IMG/VR virus record: IMGVR_UViG_3300021477_000018
Coordinates: 1-39,368 of that record
DNA length: 39,368 bases
Strand: one strand, 5' to 3'
Origin: a virus
Under the pieces are notes generated by a model. The model was not told the origin of the DNA. It ran no database searches and saw only the letters and a program-made list of their open reading frames with translations. Within the stretch, counting starts at the first letter, position 1; each line of letters begins with the position of its first letter. Of this stretch, positions 12,860 through 22,049 are shown one piece after another. The position numbers were made by a program, and so were the translations under genes.

Positions 12860-15650
12860 ACTGCATTCTATTGCTTGTCGGTGTGACATAAAATATCATC
12901 GCATGCATTTGGAAGTCATTCAATGCTACATACGAAACCGATCCATCTGTATTAACTGTATATCCCGACATCTGGCTTGGGGACATCACTATTTGTAATT
13001 GTACACATTCACCTTCAGCGTAGGTATAAATCGGGTGCCATAAACGAGTCTGATATTGCTCAAAGTTAGATAATGCATAGGGACTTGTTTCAAGTGTTCC
13101 ATCTCCTGGTAATGGACCTGGTGATGCTTCAGTTCCTAAACCATCAGTCACAATCGATATATCAGCTGAAGATGTCAGATAATCAACAAATACCGCACCA
13201 TTATTAGTTCTATTAACTAAGAAATCTATGCGAGCCATATACATATTTCTATCATTTTCAGTGTAGAAATTATATTGCTTAGTAAGAATATTCATATTAG
13301 TTACGGTTGATATAACACCCCCTCCTGTATATGTTCCTGTAATAACAATAGGCAGAATACCAGTATTATCAACTGCATATATACCAAATTCATTAGGGGT
13401 ATTAGCACTCACAGGATCTGGAGTAACTCTTGCCATAAGCGAGGGTAATACATTACCTAATGAATCTGTAAAGACTAATCCATTCATATTCTCAAATAAC
13501 ACATAATCATTTAATGATAAGTTATGATTAATGCATGATATAGTTGCTGTTCCAGAAGCAGTAGTCGTAAAGTTAGTAACTTGTAATGAAGGAGCTGATG
13601 ATGGAATATTCGTTTGAAGTATCTGAACAAACCCCTCTTGGTTACCAGCAATAATTGCTTTTATGGTCGTATTGTTGGTTGTACTTGAAGTAGAATTCCA
13701 TTGATTACTATTCTCACCCCATGGCGTTGTTGCCTCACCCCATGTTATACCAACAGCTTCTGGTGGTTGGAAGAAATATCCAAACGTGGTGAAGGAATCA
13801 TCAATAGTTGCCCATGAATCATTAACGTAATTGTATGCCAATATTTGATTAGGGAAATAGAAATCAACATTGCGATCATCACTGACGACTGTCCAATAAG
13901 CCATTTCATTGTAATAGTCACGAATACCAGCAACCCGATCTTGCCCATTCATTTCATTACTGATACCAAATGGATATTGCGGTATCTTGTTATCGATACG
14001 TTCTACATTAGCTCCATTACATGCATGAATACCATTATCATCAACACCCAAGACAACTTTATCAAAAGGAATCTCAGAAAAGGTAGATATGGCGCCAAGT
14101 TCATTGTTAATTTTTTGCCATGTGAATGGAAGAGTTTGATTAGAGGTGTATACCAATTCATAAGTTGAAGATGTAAAATAAACGATTAAGCGATCTTTAA
14201 TAAATTGTACTGTAACGATAGCCTCTTGCGTTGGAGCATCAACCGCATTTCCATTTCCTGGGATATCTTGCATCCATGATGTTGCAGATAATGCACTACC
14301 AACTGCAGAATAGCGAGCTCTAAATGGATAGGTAACGGCAACACCAGCAGCAACTTCAACAGTGTTAAGTAATATTAATCTATTTTTGAATTGCACAACA
14401 ATCTGTGCAGTCTGAATATAATTATTACCTGTAAAGAAAATAGGTGTTGAAATAGTTGCACCCGTGAAGGTATAGGCACCATTTGTTGTATTAAATGTTC
14501 CTGTTCCGATTGGTCCTGCTTTCGTTGATGATACGGGAACCAATGCACCATTAGCAACTGTTACAATAAATTGGGTGAATCCAATGACAAATACTTGTCC
14601 TATAAATCCAAATCCATCGGGAACATTGCCTGAAGCAGCACCCATATCACTCGTTGTATCAATTTGAGTTCCTACCGTCCAATTAAGAACTGGCTGTACC
14701 CAAAATGTATTATCCCAGTACCGTATACCATCTGGTGGATTAAAATTGGTTGTCCATAATGTATCGAGAGCTGCAACTGCACCTTGATAATTAACAGACC
14801 AGAAGAATTCATAATCAGTTCCTGTCCATATCGAAGCAGCTGATGATGTAACTGCTGTATCAACATTAGATGCTGTAATGGTTAATGTACCAAATCCAGA
14901 TCCTGGACTTGTTGGATTAAAGAGCGCAGATCCTGTACCACCAGAGGATACCTGTAAAGCATATGGCGTAGTTAAGGTAGAAGTTATAACGGTAAATGTT
15001 GTACCTCCTACAGTTATAACCGTTCCGACAGGCATTTGATCAATAAAGAAAACACCAGAAAAATTGCCTGAGCCATCAGTTGTACCAACTACATTAGCCG
15101 TTGTTAATCGCAACCATGCATTACTGACAAGATCATATTGGTAAGCAAACTGAGTATCAAATCCAATCGTTGCAAATGCATTTGATGATTCTACAAAGTA
15201 TTGCGTTAAACCCATAACTGGCGTCGCTGGATAAAACCATATATCGAGTCCAGAACTATAGCCCGTAAAGGTAAAATTGCCTGTTGTAGTATCAAATGTG
15301 CCAGATGTGGCCACATTGGTTGATAACATAGCTGCAGGACTACCTGTTTGATATACCGTAAAGATATCATCATTGATCGTAAACATTTGCCCTACCGCAA
15401 ATACATCTCCTGGAACAGTTCCTGAATATACCGAAGTTGCATAGGTATTCGTCGTCAATAGACGTAATCTTGATTGAGTTTGATCTAATCCCATAAGAAC
15501 TGTACCAAAACGTTTTCGAACTCTTCCACGTAAAATATATGCATTATTCAATATTTGGAACGCATTGTCCGATATCAACCAAGGTTTTAGTGACGTCTGA
15601 AAACCACTTTCATTATCTGCATAACCGACGAGAAATTTATCATATGCCAT
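12858..15650 (-). CDS. Large tail protein
   Basis: 930 aa, the longest gene here. The N-terminus (LKPWLISDNAFQILNNAYIL, then RGRVRKRFGT) is a pattern I associate with large podovirus tail hub or stabilisation proteins. Internal beta modules recur, e.g. SGTFDTTTGNFTFTG and TGTFNTTNGAYTFTG about 270 residues apart, each preceded by a GxxFxI...F.V unit. The central part (VQFIKDRLIVYFTSSTYELV) looks like propeller-type strands and the C-terminus is all-beta. Directly downstream of three receptor-binding-type proteins, consistent with forming the tail body they attach to. No catalytic motif identified. Confidence 0.6.
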   Translation of the reverse strand: MAYDKFLVGYADNESGFQTSLKPWLISDNAFQILNNAYILRGRVRKRFGTVLMGLDQTQSRLRLLTTNTYATSVYSGTVPGDVFAVGQMFTINDDIFTVYQTGSPAAMLSTNVATSGTFDTTTGNFTFTGYSSGLDIWFYPATPVMGLTQYFVESSNAFATIGFDTQFAYQYDLVSNAWLRLTTANVVGTTDGSGNFSGVFFIDQMPVGTVITVGGTTFTVITSTLTTPYALQVSSGGTGSALFNPTSPGSGFGTLTITASNVDTAVTSSAASIWTGTDYEFFWSVNYQGAVAALDTLWTTNFNPPDGIRYWDNTFWVQPVLNWTVGTQIDTTSDMGAASGNVPDGFGFIGQVFVIGFTQFIVTVANGALVPVSSTKAGPIGTGTFNTTNGAYTFTGATISTPIFFTGNNYIQTAQIVVQFKNRLILLNTVEVAAGVAVTYPFRARYSAVGSALSATSWMQDIPGNGNAVDAPTQEAIVTVQFIKDRLIVYFTSSTYELVYTSNQTLPFTWQKINNELGAISTFSEIPFDKVVLGVDDNGIHACNGANVERIDNKIPQYPFGISNEMNGQDRVAGIRDYYNEMAYWTVVSDDRNVDFYFPNQILAYNYVNDSWATIDDSFTTFGYFFQPPEAVGITWGEATTPWGENSNQWNSTSSTTNNTTIKAIIAGNQEGFVQILQTNIPSSAPSLQVTNFTTTASGTATISCINHNLSLNDYVLFENMNGLVFTDSLGNVLPSLMARVTPDPVSANTPNEFGIYAVDNTGILPIVITGTYTGGGVISTVTNMNILTKQYNFYTENDRNMYMARIDFLVNRTNNGAVFVDYLTSSADISIVTDGLGTEASPGPLPGDGTLETSPYALSNFEQYQTRLWHPIYTYAEGECVQLQIVMSPSQMSGYTVNTDGSVSYVALNDFQMHAMIFYVTPTSNRMQ

Positions 15651-15651
15651 A

Positions 15652-16260
15652 TTAAACTCCTAGAGCTAACCAATAGATACTCGTAGCAAATCCACTCGTT
15701 GGAACTTCTAAAACAAATTGCGTTGTACTTGATGATGAAATGTATGAACCAATCACATATGATGATGCCACACTCGCTTGTGTGTAATAAATCTGGTAAG
15801 GAGTTGAGCTGAATGTAGGAAATCCTGAAGTTGTTGGGAATGTAATCGTATTAGCTCCTGTTGTAATACCTGTTGCCGTCCCCCACATTAAAAATACAGT
15901 TGATGATAAATATGCATAGCCTGGTGTCGATACGCCAGTTCCGCTTCCTGTTGAAGTACTACTACCACTTAATTGCACAATGGTTCCATCACTTGGATAA
16001 CGATAATATATTTCATATGGATTAGCTCCAGTTGAAGCTGCGCAATATATAGCCATTTCCGATGAACTTGTTGTAGGCGCAGAGCCTTGAGCTGGTAATG
16101 ATAAATATGTATGCATTCCATAATAGTCAGGATCGGTAAAACCAACATGATTTACCGCTATCAATTCATTAACTGCTTGGAAATTATTTTGAATCGGCAC
16201 TTGGGTAGCACTTATTTTTTGAGCTGCCTGAGGAACATTGGTTGAAAACGTATATGACAT
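15652..16260 (-). CDS. Tail fibre/receptor-binding-type protein, paralogue 1
   Basis: 202 aa. The N-terminal about 110 residues are shared with the next two upstream genes: VPQAAQKISATQ, NFQAVNELIAVNHVGF, the Pro-Thr-Thr-Ser segment before EMAIYC, and YYRYPSDGTIVQLSG. The C-terminal about 85 residues differ and end in strands with IYWLALGV, the type of hydrophobic C-terminal strand seen in trimeric fibre tips. Likely a virion attachment protein; the shared part would be the anchor and the variable part the host-contact domain. Confidence 0.6.
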   Translation of the reverse strand: MSYTFSTNVPQAAQKISATQVPIQNNFQAVNELIAVNHVGFTDPDYYGMHTYLSLPAQGSAPTTSSSEMAIYCAASTGANPYEIYYRYPSDGTIVQLSGSSTSTGSGTGVSTPGYAYLSSTVFLMWGTATGITTGANTITFPTTSGFPTFSSTPYQIYYTQASVASSYVIGSYISSSSTTQFVLEVPTSGFATSIYWLALGV

Positions 16261-16269
16261 GATATCTCC

Positions 16270-17007
16270 TTAAATTCCTATAGCGGTAACAACAACTGAT
16301 CCTTGTGCACCACCTGTTGCTGTACCCGTCCAATAAAGATTAGCATAGGTAGTATTAACAATCGTTATACCATTATTAGTTTGACTTCCGCCTGTAGAAT
16401 TACCTTGCGCTTGGGCTGCAGTTATTTGCATATTGTATATTGCCGTTGCAAATGTCGGCATTGTTGAACTACCTTTTGTTGTATAACAATTAGTTGAGTT
16501 AGGTATATATACCTTCATAGGACTTGTAGTACTATTGGAATTAGAAGCGTAATATCCATTAGCTACACTCCACGACATAAATAAAATACCATTTGCTAAA
16601 TATTGCCATGTTCCTACCGCTGGATAACCTATATCTGCTGGATATGTTGCAGTTCCAGTAAATAAACCACCTGCACTACCAGTGCTTCCCGATGAACTAT
16701 TACCTGTTAATTGCAGGACAGAACCATTATTAGGATATCTATAAAATAACTCCGCGTCATTTACATCCCCAGAAACAGCTTTGGTATATAATGCCATTTC
16801 AGCTGATGCTGTAGTTGGATCAGTTCCTTGCGTAATAAAGTTTATAAAGTTGTGCGTTCCAAATGTATCAGCTGTATTAAAACCAACATGATTTACAGCA
16901 AGTAATGCAGAAATATCCTGGAAATTATAATTAATTGGTTGTTGTGTATTGTTAATCTGTTGAGTTCCTTGAGGAACTGTAGAAGTATAATTTGAAGGTA
17001 GTGGCAT
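16270..17007 (-). CDS. Tail fibre/receptor-binding-type protein, paralogue 2
   Basis: 245 aa from ATG 17007, chosen because GGAG lies 6 nt upstream; a start at 17019 would overlap the upstream gene. The N-terminal domain matches its neighbours (VPQGTQQINNTQQPINYNFQ, AVNHVGF, EMALY, FYRYPNNGSVLQLTG). The C-terminal about 130 residues are divergent, Gly/Ser/Thr-rich and end LYWTGTATGGAQGSVVVTAIGI. Middle member of three tandem paralogues. Confidence 0.6.
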   Translation of the reverse strand: MPLPSNYTSTVPQGTQQINNTQQPINYNFQDISALLAVNHVGFNTADTFGTHNFINFITQGTDPTTASAEMALYTKAVSGDVNDAELFYRYPNNGSVLQLTGNSSSGSTGSAGGLFTGTATYPADIGYPAVGTWQYLANGILFMSWSVANGYYASNSNSTTSPMKVYIPNSTNCYTTKGSSTMPTFATAIYNMQITAAQAQGNSTGGSQTNNGITIVNTTYANLYWTGTATGGAQGSVVVTAIGI

Positions 17008-17008
17008 A

Positions 17009-17644
17009 TTACGCTCCAATCCATAAATAATTAATATCTACTTCTGTAGATGAACTTTGAGGATCTCCCCCTACATTTATAGGATTCATACTTGTAGTCG
17101 AAATATAACCATTTAACTGTAATCCCATAGGAGTTGCGGTTCCTGATGTAGTCGGACCCACTGCACCATTTAAAAATGTTGTAGTATACGCAGGTGTTCC
17201 AATAGTAAAATCTACCGTAGTATTACCTTCTCCCTTCAAAGTAGCTTGCCCCCATCGCATAACAACTCCAGATGGAAATGTACAATATCCCTGAGCAGCA
17301 TCCCCAAATGAAGTTCCTGTTCCCGTGATAGGAACAGTCTGATCACTTAATTGCTCAATCGTACTATTATCAGGATAATTATAAAATATCTCAGCTACAT
17401 TAGGCGACCCTGTTGCTTGGCAATATAAATTTAATTGACTTACTTGTACTGTAGGAATTGGATCTTGAAATTCTAAGCTGACAAAATTATGTTTGCCGAC
17501 ATCTGAACTGTTAAATCCAACATGATTTACATTAACTAATTCATTAATAGCCTGAAAATTTGATCGTATAGTCGTAGTTGTATTATTTTGAGGATTAGCA
17601 GCTTGAGGGGTATCGGGTGTATATGTATAAACAGGACCTGACAT
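17009..17644 (-). CDS. Tail fibre/receptor-binding-type protein, paralogue 3
   Basis: 211 aa. The same N-terminal domain as the two downstream paralogues but more diverged (NFQAINELVNVNHVGF, GKHNFVSLEFQ, IFYNYPDNSTIEQLS). The C-terminal domain is unrelated in sequence and ends INYLWIGA. SD AAGGAGATAAT precedes the ATG. First of the three copies in transcription order. The gradient of similarity suggests an older duplication than that between paralogues 1 and 2. Confidence 0.6.
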   Translation of the reverse strand: MSGPVYTYTPDTPQAANPQNNTTTTIRSNFQAINELVNVNHVGFNSSDVGKHNFVSLEFQDPIPTVQVSQLNLYCQATGSPNVAEIFYNYPDNSTIEQLSDQTVPITGTGTSFGDAAQGYCTFPSGVVMRWGQATLKGEGNTTVDFTIGTPAYTTTFLNGAVGPTTSGTATPMGLQLNGYISTTSMNPINVGGDPQSSSTEVDINYLWIGA

Positions 17645-17656
17645 ATTATCTCCTTT

Positions 17657-18772
17657 CTAGAATTGTGAACCACCAGTCCAAGAACTATTATTTAATGAAC
17701 CCGCACCAGCTTGATCGCTGAATATTGTAGCAACGCGTTGCGTCGTAAGCTGTTTGATAGTTCTTCTTCCAACAAGATTCTCTTGCTCACGCAAAGAAGG
17801 TAAGAATAATGCAATCGAATCATAATCCATACGATCTTCAAGAATCTTTTTAGCCGCATTAAATGCAATAAGTTGCCACCATTGATTCAAGACAGGAACA
17901 TCATCATTTAATAACAGAGCAGTTGGTTGATAGAATACTTCAATATCAATACGATATGATTGATCTGGAACAGGGCGCACAACAAAAGCATCTTCAAAGA
18001 ATAGAACTGATTGCGGTAATGCAGGATTATTCATGACAGTTTGGCTATTAATTGTAGCACCTGATGCAGGCGGAGATGAAAATGTTATATCAAATTCACC
18101 AGTCAGATAATTTATAAAGTTAGCTTGCGGGAATCCTGTTTGAGTATTATAGGGTGCATTAAGATACAACGGTGTAGGGACTGGACCACTTATTGCATTG
18201 TATAACTGCCCCCATGCAGTTGCTATACCCGTCGTAGCATCCAAAATAGGAGAATCCGCTAAAGCAACACCATTGCCATTAGAATCTATGGAACTAAATA
18301 ATACTTGGTTTTGCAGGAGGGTTATTAACTGAGTTGTTTGATTAGGTAAGAATCCTGGTTGGCTCGTATTAACATAGCCACTATAGTTAGCTAATGTCCC
18401 ATTACCCGTAACACCAATATTCTGAATCGAATTAACAATAGGATATATACCATAAAATTGTTCACGCGATTGGAAGAACTGTGATTGGAATCCAGCTATA
18501 TATAACGGCGGATTGACGGATATATATTGATTCTTAAAGTCATACATTGGGTTATTTACAAATGTCGATGTTGCATACGTATCTATAAATGGTGATGTAT
18601 AGAAGGTAAATGTAGATTTAAGATCAAATAGCCTGAGAGTTTCAGGCAAGTCATATTGTATATATGTGTTGATATAATCAGTTAGTTCAGCATCGGATAA
18701 TTGTGCAGGAGATAAACTTCTCGTTAATCGACGCACCTTATTTTTTATATTAGCTAAGGTCGAATTTGCCAT
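17657..18772 (-). CDS. Probable head-tail adaptor or tail protein
   Basis: 371 aa. The N-terminal 45 residues are helical (NSTLANIKNKVRRLTRSLSP, then AELTDYINTYIQYDLPETLRL), like small adaptor proteins that bind under the portal (P22 gp4, T7 gp11). The central beta domain (residues 60-250) and the C-terminal helices with EDRMDYDSIALFLPSLREQE follow. Position after the capsid and before the fibres supports a head-tail joining role. I see no definitive family motif. Confidence 0.5.
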   Translation of the reverse strand: MANSTLANIKNKVRRLTRSLSPAQLSDAELTDYINTYIQYDLPETLRLFDLKSTFTFYTSPFIDTYATSTFVNNPMYDFKNQYISVNPPLYIAGFQSQFFQSREQFYGIYPIVNSIQNIGVTGNGTLANYSGYVNTSQPGFLPNQTTQLITLLQNQVLFSSIDSNGNGVALADSPILDATTGIATAWGQLYNAISGPVPTPLYLNAPYNTQTGFPQANFINYLTGEFDITFSSPPASGATINSQTVMNNPALPQSVLFFEDAFVVRPVPDQSYRIDIEVFYQPTALLLNDDVPVLNQWWQLIAFNAAKKILEDRMDYDSIALFLPSLREQENLVGRRTIKQLTTQRVATIFSDQAGAGSLNNSSWTGGSQF

Positions 18773-18786
18773 TGCTACCCTCTTTT

Positions 18787-19134
18787 TTAATATGGGAGAA
18801 CATTTTGTATCGCACTGCTTAAAGTGAAGTTATCTTCTGCAAAAGGAATGACCTGTGCATATTGGTATTGCGTATCAGGAATAACAAACGGATTAAAATA
18901 TCTTGTATCAATAAATATTTCAAAGGTCGTTACTCCTGTTACTACAATGCTTCCAAATAATTGGTTAGCTTCTGTCATGCCATATTCTGGTGGTATAACC
19001 AATCGAACAATCAATCCCGTCAAATAGGTATGATCAGCGGTGGTTGTCACAACAGCTGGAAAGTCATTAGTAATACTTGCAATGATCGTGAGTGGATTGT
19101 TAAATATTGGATATGGATTTACCAGAATAGACAT
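18787..19134 (-). CDS. Small structural protein, paralogous to a domain of the 19683-20681 product
   Basis: 115 aa, all-beta. Its sequence TTADHTYLTGLIVRLVIP, then GMTEANQLFGSIV, FEIFIDTRYFNPFVIP and AQVIPFAEDNFTLSSAI lines up with residues about 195-300 of the protein at 19683-20681 (VTHGYLPGQKVKMIVP, GMIEMNNLYATIV, ITLDIDSTSFTAFVFP, AQVVPVGENSAEALTLG). It is therefore a detached or duplicated copy of that domain, probably a virion component. Confidence 0.6.
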   Translation of the reverse strand: MSILVNPYPIFNNPLTIIASITNDFPAVVTTTADHTYLTGLIVRLVIPPEYGMTEANQLFGSIVVTGVTTFEIFIDTRYFNPFVIPDTQYQYAQVIPFAEDNFTLSSAIQNVLPY

Positions 19135-19143
19135 ACAAACCTC

Positions 19144-19620
19144 TTATTTTAATGAAGAGACATATACAATATCATGAGTCTTATCAAGATTATCGTAATA
19201 CAAATCGGGACTATCAAATGCATATCTATGTCGTTTTCCTGTAACTTGTTGAACGTTTAAACCTTCACTATTCTTTCCATGTCCATATATATCAATCCAG
19301 CAATCTTTATTTAAATGATCACCAACCATGCGTGGAACGGTATAGGTATGTCCATCAACCATATCGTACCATTCAAGATCATCACCAGGGTATAATTTTA
19401 AACAGAAACGAACACCACCCCCTTGTTCTTCAAGGTTTCTAAATACACCAGTTATCTTTTCATTGTCTTTAAACTTTTTATAATCAATGCGTTTTTTAAC
19501 TGCTTCATTTGAGTTTGGATCAACAAATTTAGCAGCTTCTTCATTTAATTTTTCCAGATCTTTATCTGGGGTTGCCATACGGCGTAAATCTTTTTTTTCT
19601 GTTATTGCTGCGCTTGACAT
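19144..19620 (-). CDS. Hypothetical charged protein of the head/tail region
   Basis: 158 aa. An N-terminal highly charged helical part (residues 1-55) is followed by a beta domain (FRNLEEQGGGVRFCLKLYPG, then YDMVDGHTYTVPRMVGDHLN) and a C-terminal segment with RHRYAFDSPDLYYDN. Not recognised. Located between two proteins sharing a beta domain and downstream of the capsid gene, so a virion or assembly role is likely. Confidence 0.5.
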   Translation of the reverse strand: MSSAAITEKKDLRRMATPDKDLEKLNEEAAKFVDPNSNEAVKKRIDYKKFKDNEKITGVFRNLEEQGGGVRFCLKLYPGDDLEWYDMVDGHTYTVPRMVGDHLNKDCWIDIYGHGKNSEGLNVQQVTGKRHRYAFDSPDLYYDNLDKTHDIVYVSSLK

Positions 19621-19682
19621 AATAAATCCTTTTTTTAGAAACAGGGCTTGTAACGGTAAGTGTTACAAGCCCCACAATATAC

Positions 19683-20681
19683 TTACTGATTGTTCACGTT
19701 AAATGAAGCACCAGCAACCCAATAGATAACGTTGCCTGATTGTCCTGCTGGGCTATTAGCACCCGCTGAAAGATTCATGCCAATGTATCCTGTGTTGATA
19801 GTTGCGTCATTTAAGAAATCAACACCAAGCGTTAATGCTTCAGCACTGTTTTCACCAACTGGTACAACCTGTGCAGGTGTAAATGCTGGATATTCTCCAG
19901 AAGTTGGAAATACAAAAGCAGTAAATGATGTTGAATCAATATCAAGAGTAATCGTGTTACCACTCGTTAATGTTGTATTAACAGCAACGATAGTCGCATA
20001 TAGATTATTCATTTCGATCATGCCAAATACGTATGGCACAATCATTTTAACTTTCTGACCGGGCAAATAGCCATGAGTTACTGATAATGTCACCACAGCT
20101 TGGGTAGCCTGTGTAATATTTGTAATGTAGCGACGACGTGGATAATACAATGCATCATAGTTAATGAGCATCCATGAACCAGTAGTTGCCGCAGCAATTT
20201 CAGCCATGTAATCAAGACTAAATGTTGTTGAAGATAATGTGTTATATCCAACAGTAAAGTCCATACCACCTAATTGTTGCCCACCCGTAATATTGAACAA
20301 ACGAACAATAGAACCTGCAGTCAGACCATTTGTACCTGAATTAGTTACAACTGGAATAGAAGCATTTGAGATAGCTGTTACGGTAGCATTCACGACACCA
20401 TTTGGTGTTAATGAAGAATCTACATAGGTAAAACCACCTGATGTCAAATACTGGCTAAGATTAGCAGCATCTGCAGCATTAGATTTTAAATATTCCCAAG
20501 CGTAACCCTGTGGGAAACCATTTTGCCAGTAATACTCTACACCGATTGCTGTAGTCTGATTTGCAGCTGCAACCGTGGTATTATATACTCGCATCCAATC
20601 TACGCCTGAACGTAGTGGAATTGTGACCGAAGCACCAGTAGAAGTAAATCTACCTTGTTGAATAAGAGTGAAATCTGCCAT
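19683..20681 (-). CDS. Virion structural protein encoded next to the capsid gene
   Basis: 332 aa, beginning 12 nt after the capsid stop. The N-terminal domain (TLIQQGRFTSTGASVTIPLR, then VDWMRVYNTT and GVEYYWQNGFPQGYAWEYLK) is followed by a beta-rich middle and a domain (about residues 195-300) duplicated as the free-standing protein at 18787-19134. Genes immediately after the capsid gene in short-tailed phages often encode decoration, head-fibre or tail-joining proteins; no more specific call is possible. Confidence 0.55.
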   Translation of the reverse strand: MADFTLIQQGRFTSTGASVTIPLRSGVDWMRVYNTTVAAANQTTAIGVEYYWQNGFPQGYAWEYLKSNAADAANLSQYLTSGGFTYVDSSLTPNGVVNATVTAISNASIPVVTNSGTNGLTAGSIVRLFNITGGQQLGGMDFTVGYNTLSSTTFSLDYMAEIAAATTGSWMLINYDALYYPRRRYITNITQATQAVVTLSVTHGYLPGQKVKMIVPYVFGMIEMNNLYATIVAVNTTLTSGNTITLDIDSTSFTAFVFPTSGEYPAFTPAQVVPVGENSAEALTLGVDFLNDATINTGYIGMNLSAGANSPAGQSGNVIYWVAGASFNVNNQ

Positions 20682-20693
20682 TGTAATTCCCCT

Positions 20694-21329
20694 TTAATAA
20701 ATTGTGCAACGTAAGTTGTATAACCAGCTGTCATTACATATTCTGGGCACTTGTGCATATTTGTAACCGACACTGGCGTTCTGAGCCAATGGATCACTGA
20801 ACATTGGAGGCCGATAGATGAAGGAACTAGAATATCTGTCCTGGTCAATCACGGCATAAGCCTCTAATCCAACGCAGAAAATGTTATACACATTCTTGCC
20901 TTTTTCAGATGCTTTATACGTAATACTGCCTATGCTCGATACTAGGAACCTGAGATTCGAGATGCTTCCCCACTCTGATCTAAGCACGTTCATCTGCGAT
21001 GGGTACTGCGCTTTCGCAATAAATCCGTTCACAGAATCAAATGCTTTTGTCAGGTTGGTATGACATAAAGCAAAGTATGCATCTCTTGTAGGTGCGGTGC
21101 CGAATTTATCTTCGCCATCAATGTGATCAAGCATTGTAGCTGCGTTGTTTCCAAGCAAAGCTAAAATAACATCATCAATATCAGGACGAGTTAAGTTTGT
21201 TGGGTTATCGCCATTGATACCAGCTGTACAGTTAATGAAAGAAGCTGTTGAAGCCAACATATTACGTATCAGGGTGTCTTCAGACTGACGGAGCGAAACG
21301 CCAAGACGGCAAGTGATCTCATTCAGAAC
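20694..21329 (-). CDS. Major capsid protein, exon 2 (C-terminal 211 residues)
   Basis: Exon 2 encodes residues 105-315 of the spliced capsid protein. It starts VLNE immediately after the 3' splice site and continues in frame to TAA. The sequence (RLGVSLRQSEDTLIRNML, then PDIDDVILALLG, DKFGTAPTRDAYFALCH, NLRFLVSSIGSI and a C-terminal QNASVGYKYAQ) fits the N4-gp56/P22-like HK97-fold capsid group. Without splicing this frame stays open far into the intron, so gene callers will report a wrong, longer protein. The boundary is fixed by P10 pairing and by the terminal intron G. Confidence 0.85.
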   Translation of the reverse strand, partial: VLNEITCRLGVSLRQSEDTLIRNMLASTASFINCTAGINGDNPTNLTRPDIDDVILALLGNNAATMLDHIDGEDKFGTAPTRDAYFALCHTNLTKAFDSVNGFIAKAQYPSQMNVLRSEWGSISNLRFLVSSIGSITYKASEKGKNVYNIFCVGLEAYAVIDQDRYSSSFIYRPPMFSDPLAQNASVGYKYAQVPRICNDSWLYNLRCTIY

Positions 21330-21459
21330 CAATTCTGTTACTTTTATGACCATTTTCATGGCGGACAGGATTCTTCGATCCCATCTCTCTAGGTTTCCTC
21401 TAGAGGTCAGACTATCGCATACTCTTTTTATAGAGTCTTCCTCACTTAGTCGTTCACCC

Positions 21460-21488
21460 TGGACATCATTTATAAATTCATTTACAAT
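21460..21488 (+). promoter_or_regulatory. Candidate promoter for the antisense endonuclease gene
   Basis: On the plus strand TGGACA (21460-21465), 17 nt, TACAAT (21483-21488) is a fair sigma70 match. It would start RNA near 21495, about 30 nt before the endonuclease ATG. It lies inside the intron, just outside the P7 segment of the ribozyme on the other strand. Prediction by eye only. Confidence 0.45.
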
Positions 21489-21524
21489 CAAATAGTGCAC
21501 TTGTCTCATAAAATTAAGGAAATA

Positions 21525-22049
21525 ATGGAAAGACGAAGAAACTATTACAAACGCTCTCTTGATTATGTTGCTACCAAATATAAAGAAGTTGATCTTGCTT
21601 ATATGGCAGGAATTATCGATGGAGAAGGCTGCTTTTTCATTGGAACTGTTCCTAAAAAAGACGGTGATGGATATATCAGTCAACATTATCGAGGACTTCT
21701 TAAAGTTGATAATACTGATATTCGTCTTATTGAATGGATTGATATTACATTTAGCGGAACTTCTAGCTCTAATACTAAATGGACATCTACCAGAAGGTTT
21801 GAAAGAAAAATATTTAGTTGGATAGCAACTGGAGACAGACTCCTTGATATCGCTGAACATATTCTTCCGTATCTTGTCATCAAAAAAGAACAATGCGAGA
21901 TCATGATTGAGTTTAGAAAAACTTATACGCAAAGATTGGGAAGTACTAAAGTCTCTAAAGAGAACTTGGACATCCGTCAACAATGCTTGGAAAAAATTCG
22001 TAAACACAATTCTCGCTACCATCTACATCCTTTAAAAGGAAATTTATAA
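21525..22049 (+). CDS. LAGLIDADG homing endonuclease, antisense to its host intron
   Basis: 174 aa from ATG 21525, chosen because AAGGA lies 4 nt upstream; a GTG at 21495 is the longer alternative. Residues about 23-40 contain one LAGLIDADG helix, LAYMAGIIDGEGCFFIG, with the catalytic acidic residues at the helix end. Then follow GLLKVDNTDIRLIEWI, FSWIATGDRLLDIAEHILPYL and VIKKEQCEIMIEF, the usual order of single-motif enzymes that cut as homodimers. It would make a double-strand break in an intronless capsid gene and drive intron copying. It is encoded opposite to the intron and capsid gene, so capsid mRNA cannot express it. Confidence 0.9.
   Translation: MERRRNYYKRSLDYVATKYKEVDLAYMAGIIDGEGCFFIGTVPKKDGDGYISQHYRGLLKVDNTDIRLIEWIDITFSGTSSSNTKWTSTRRFERKIFSWIATGDRLLDIAEHILPYLVIKKEQCEIMIEFRKTYTQRLGSTKVSKENLDIRQQCLEKIRKHNSRYHLHPLKGNL

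Noticed and set aside
13845-14168. 107-aa plus-strand frame inside the large tail gene
   Set aside because: Antisense to a well-supported coding region, without RBS or recognisable motif.
20694-22022. A single 442-aa protein on the minus strand
   Set aside because: The first 231 residues are translated intron (antisense of the endonuclease plus ribozyme core). Only the last 211 residues are capsid exon 2.
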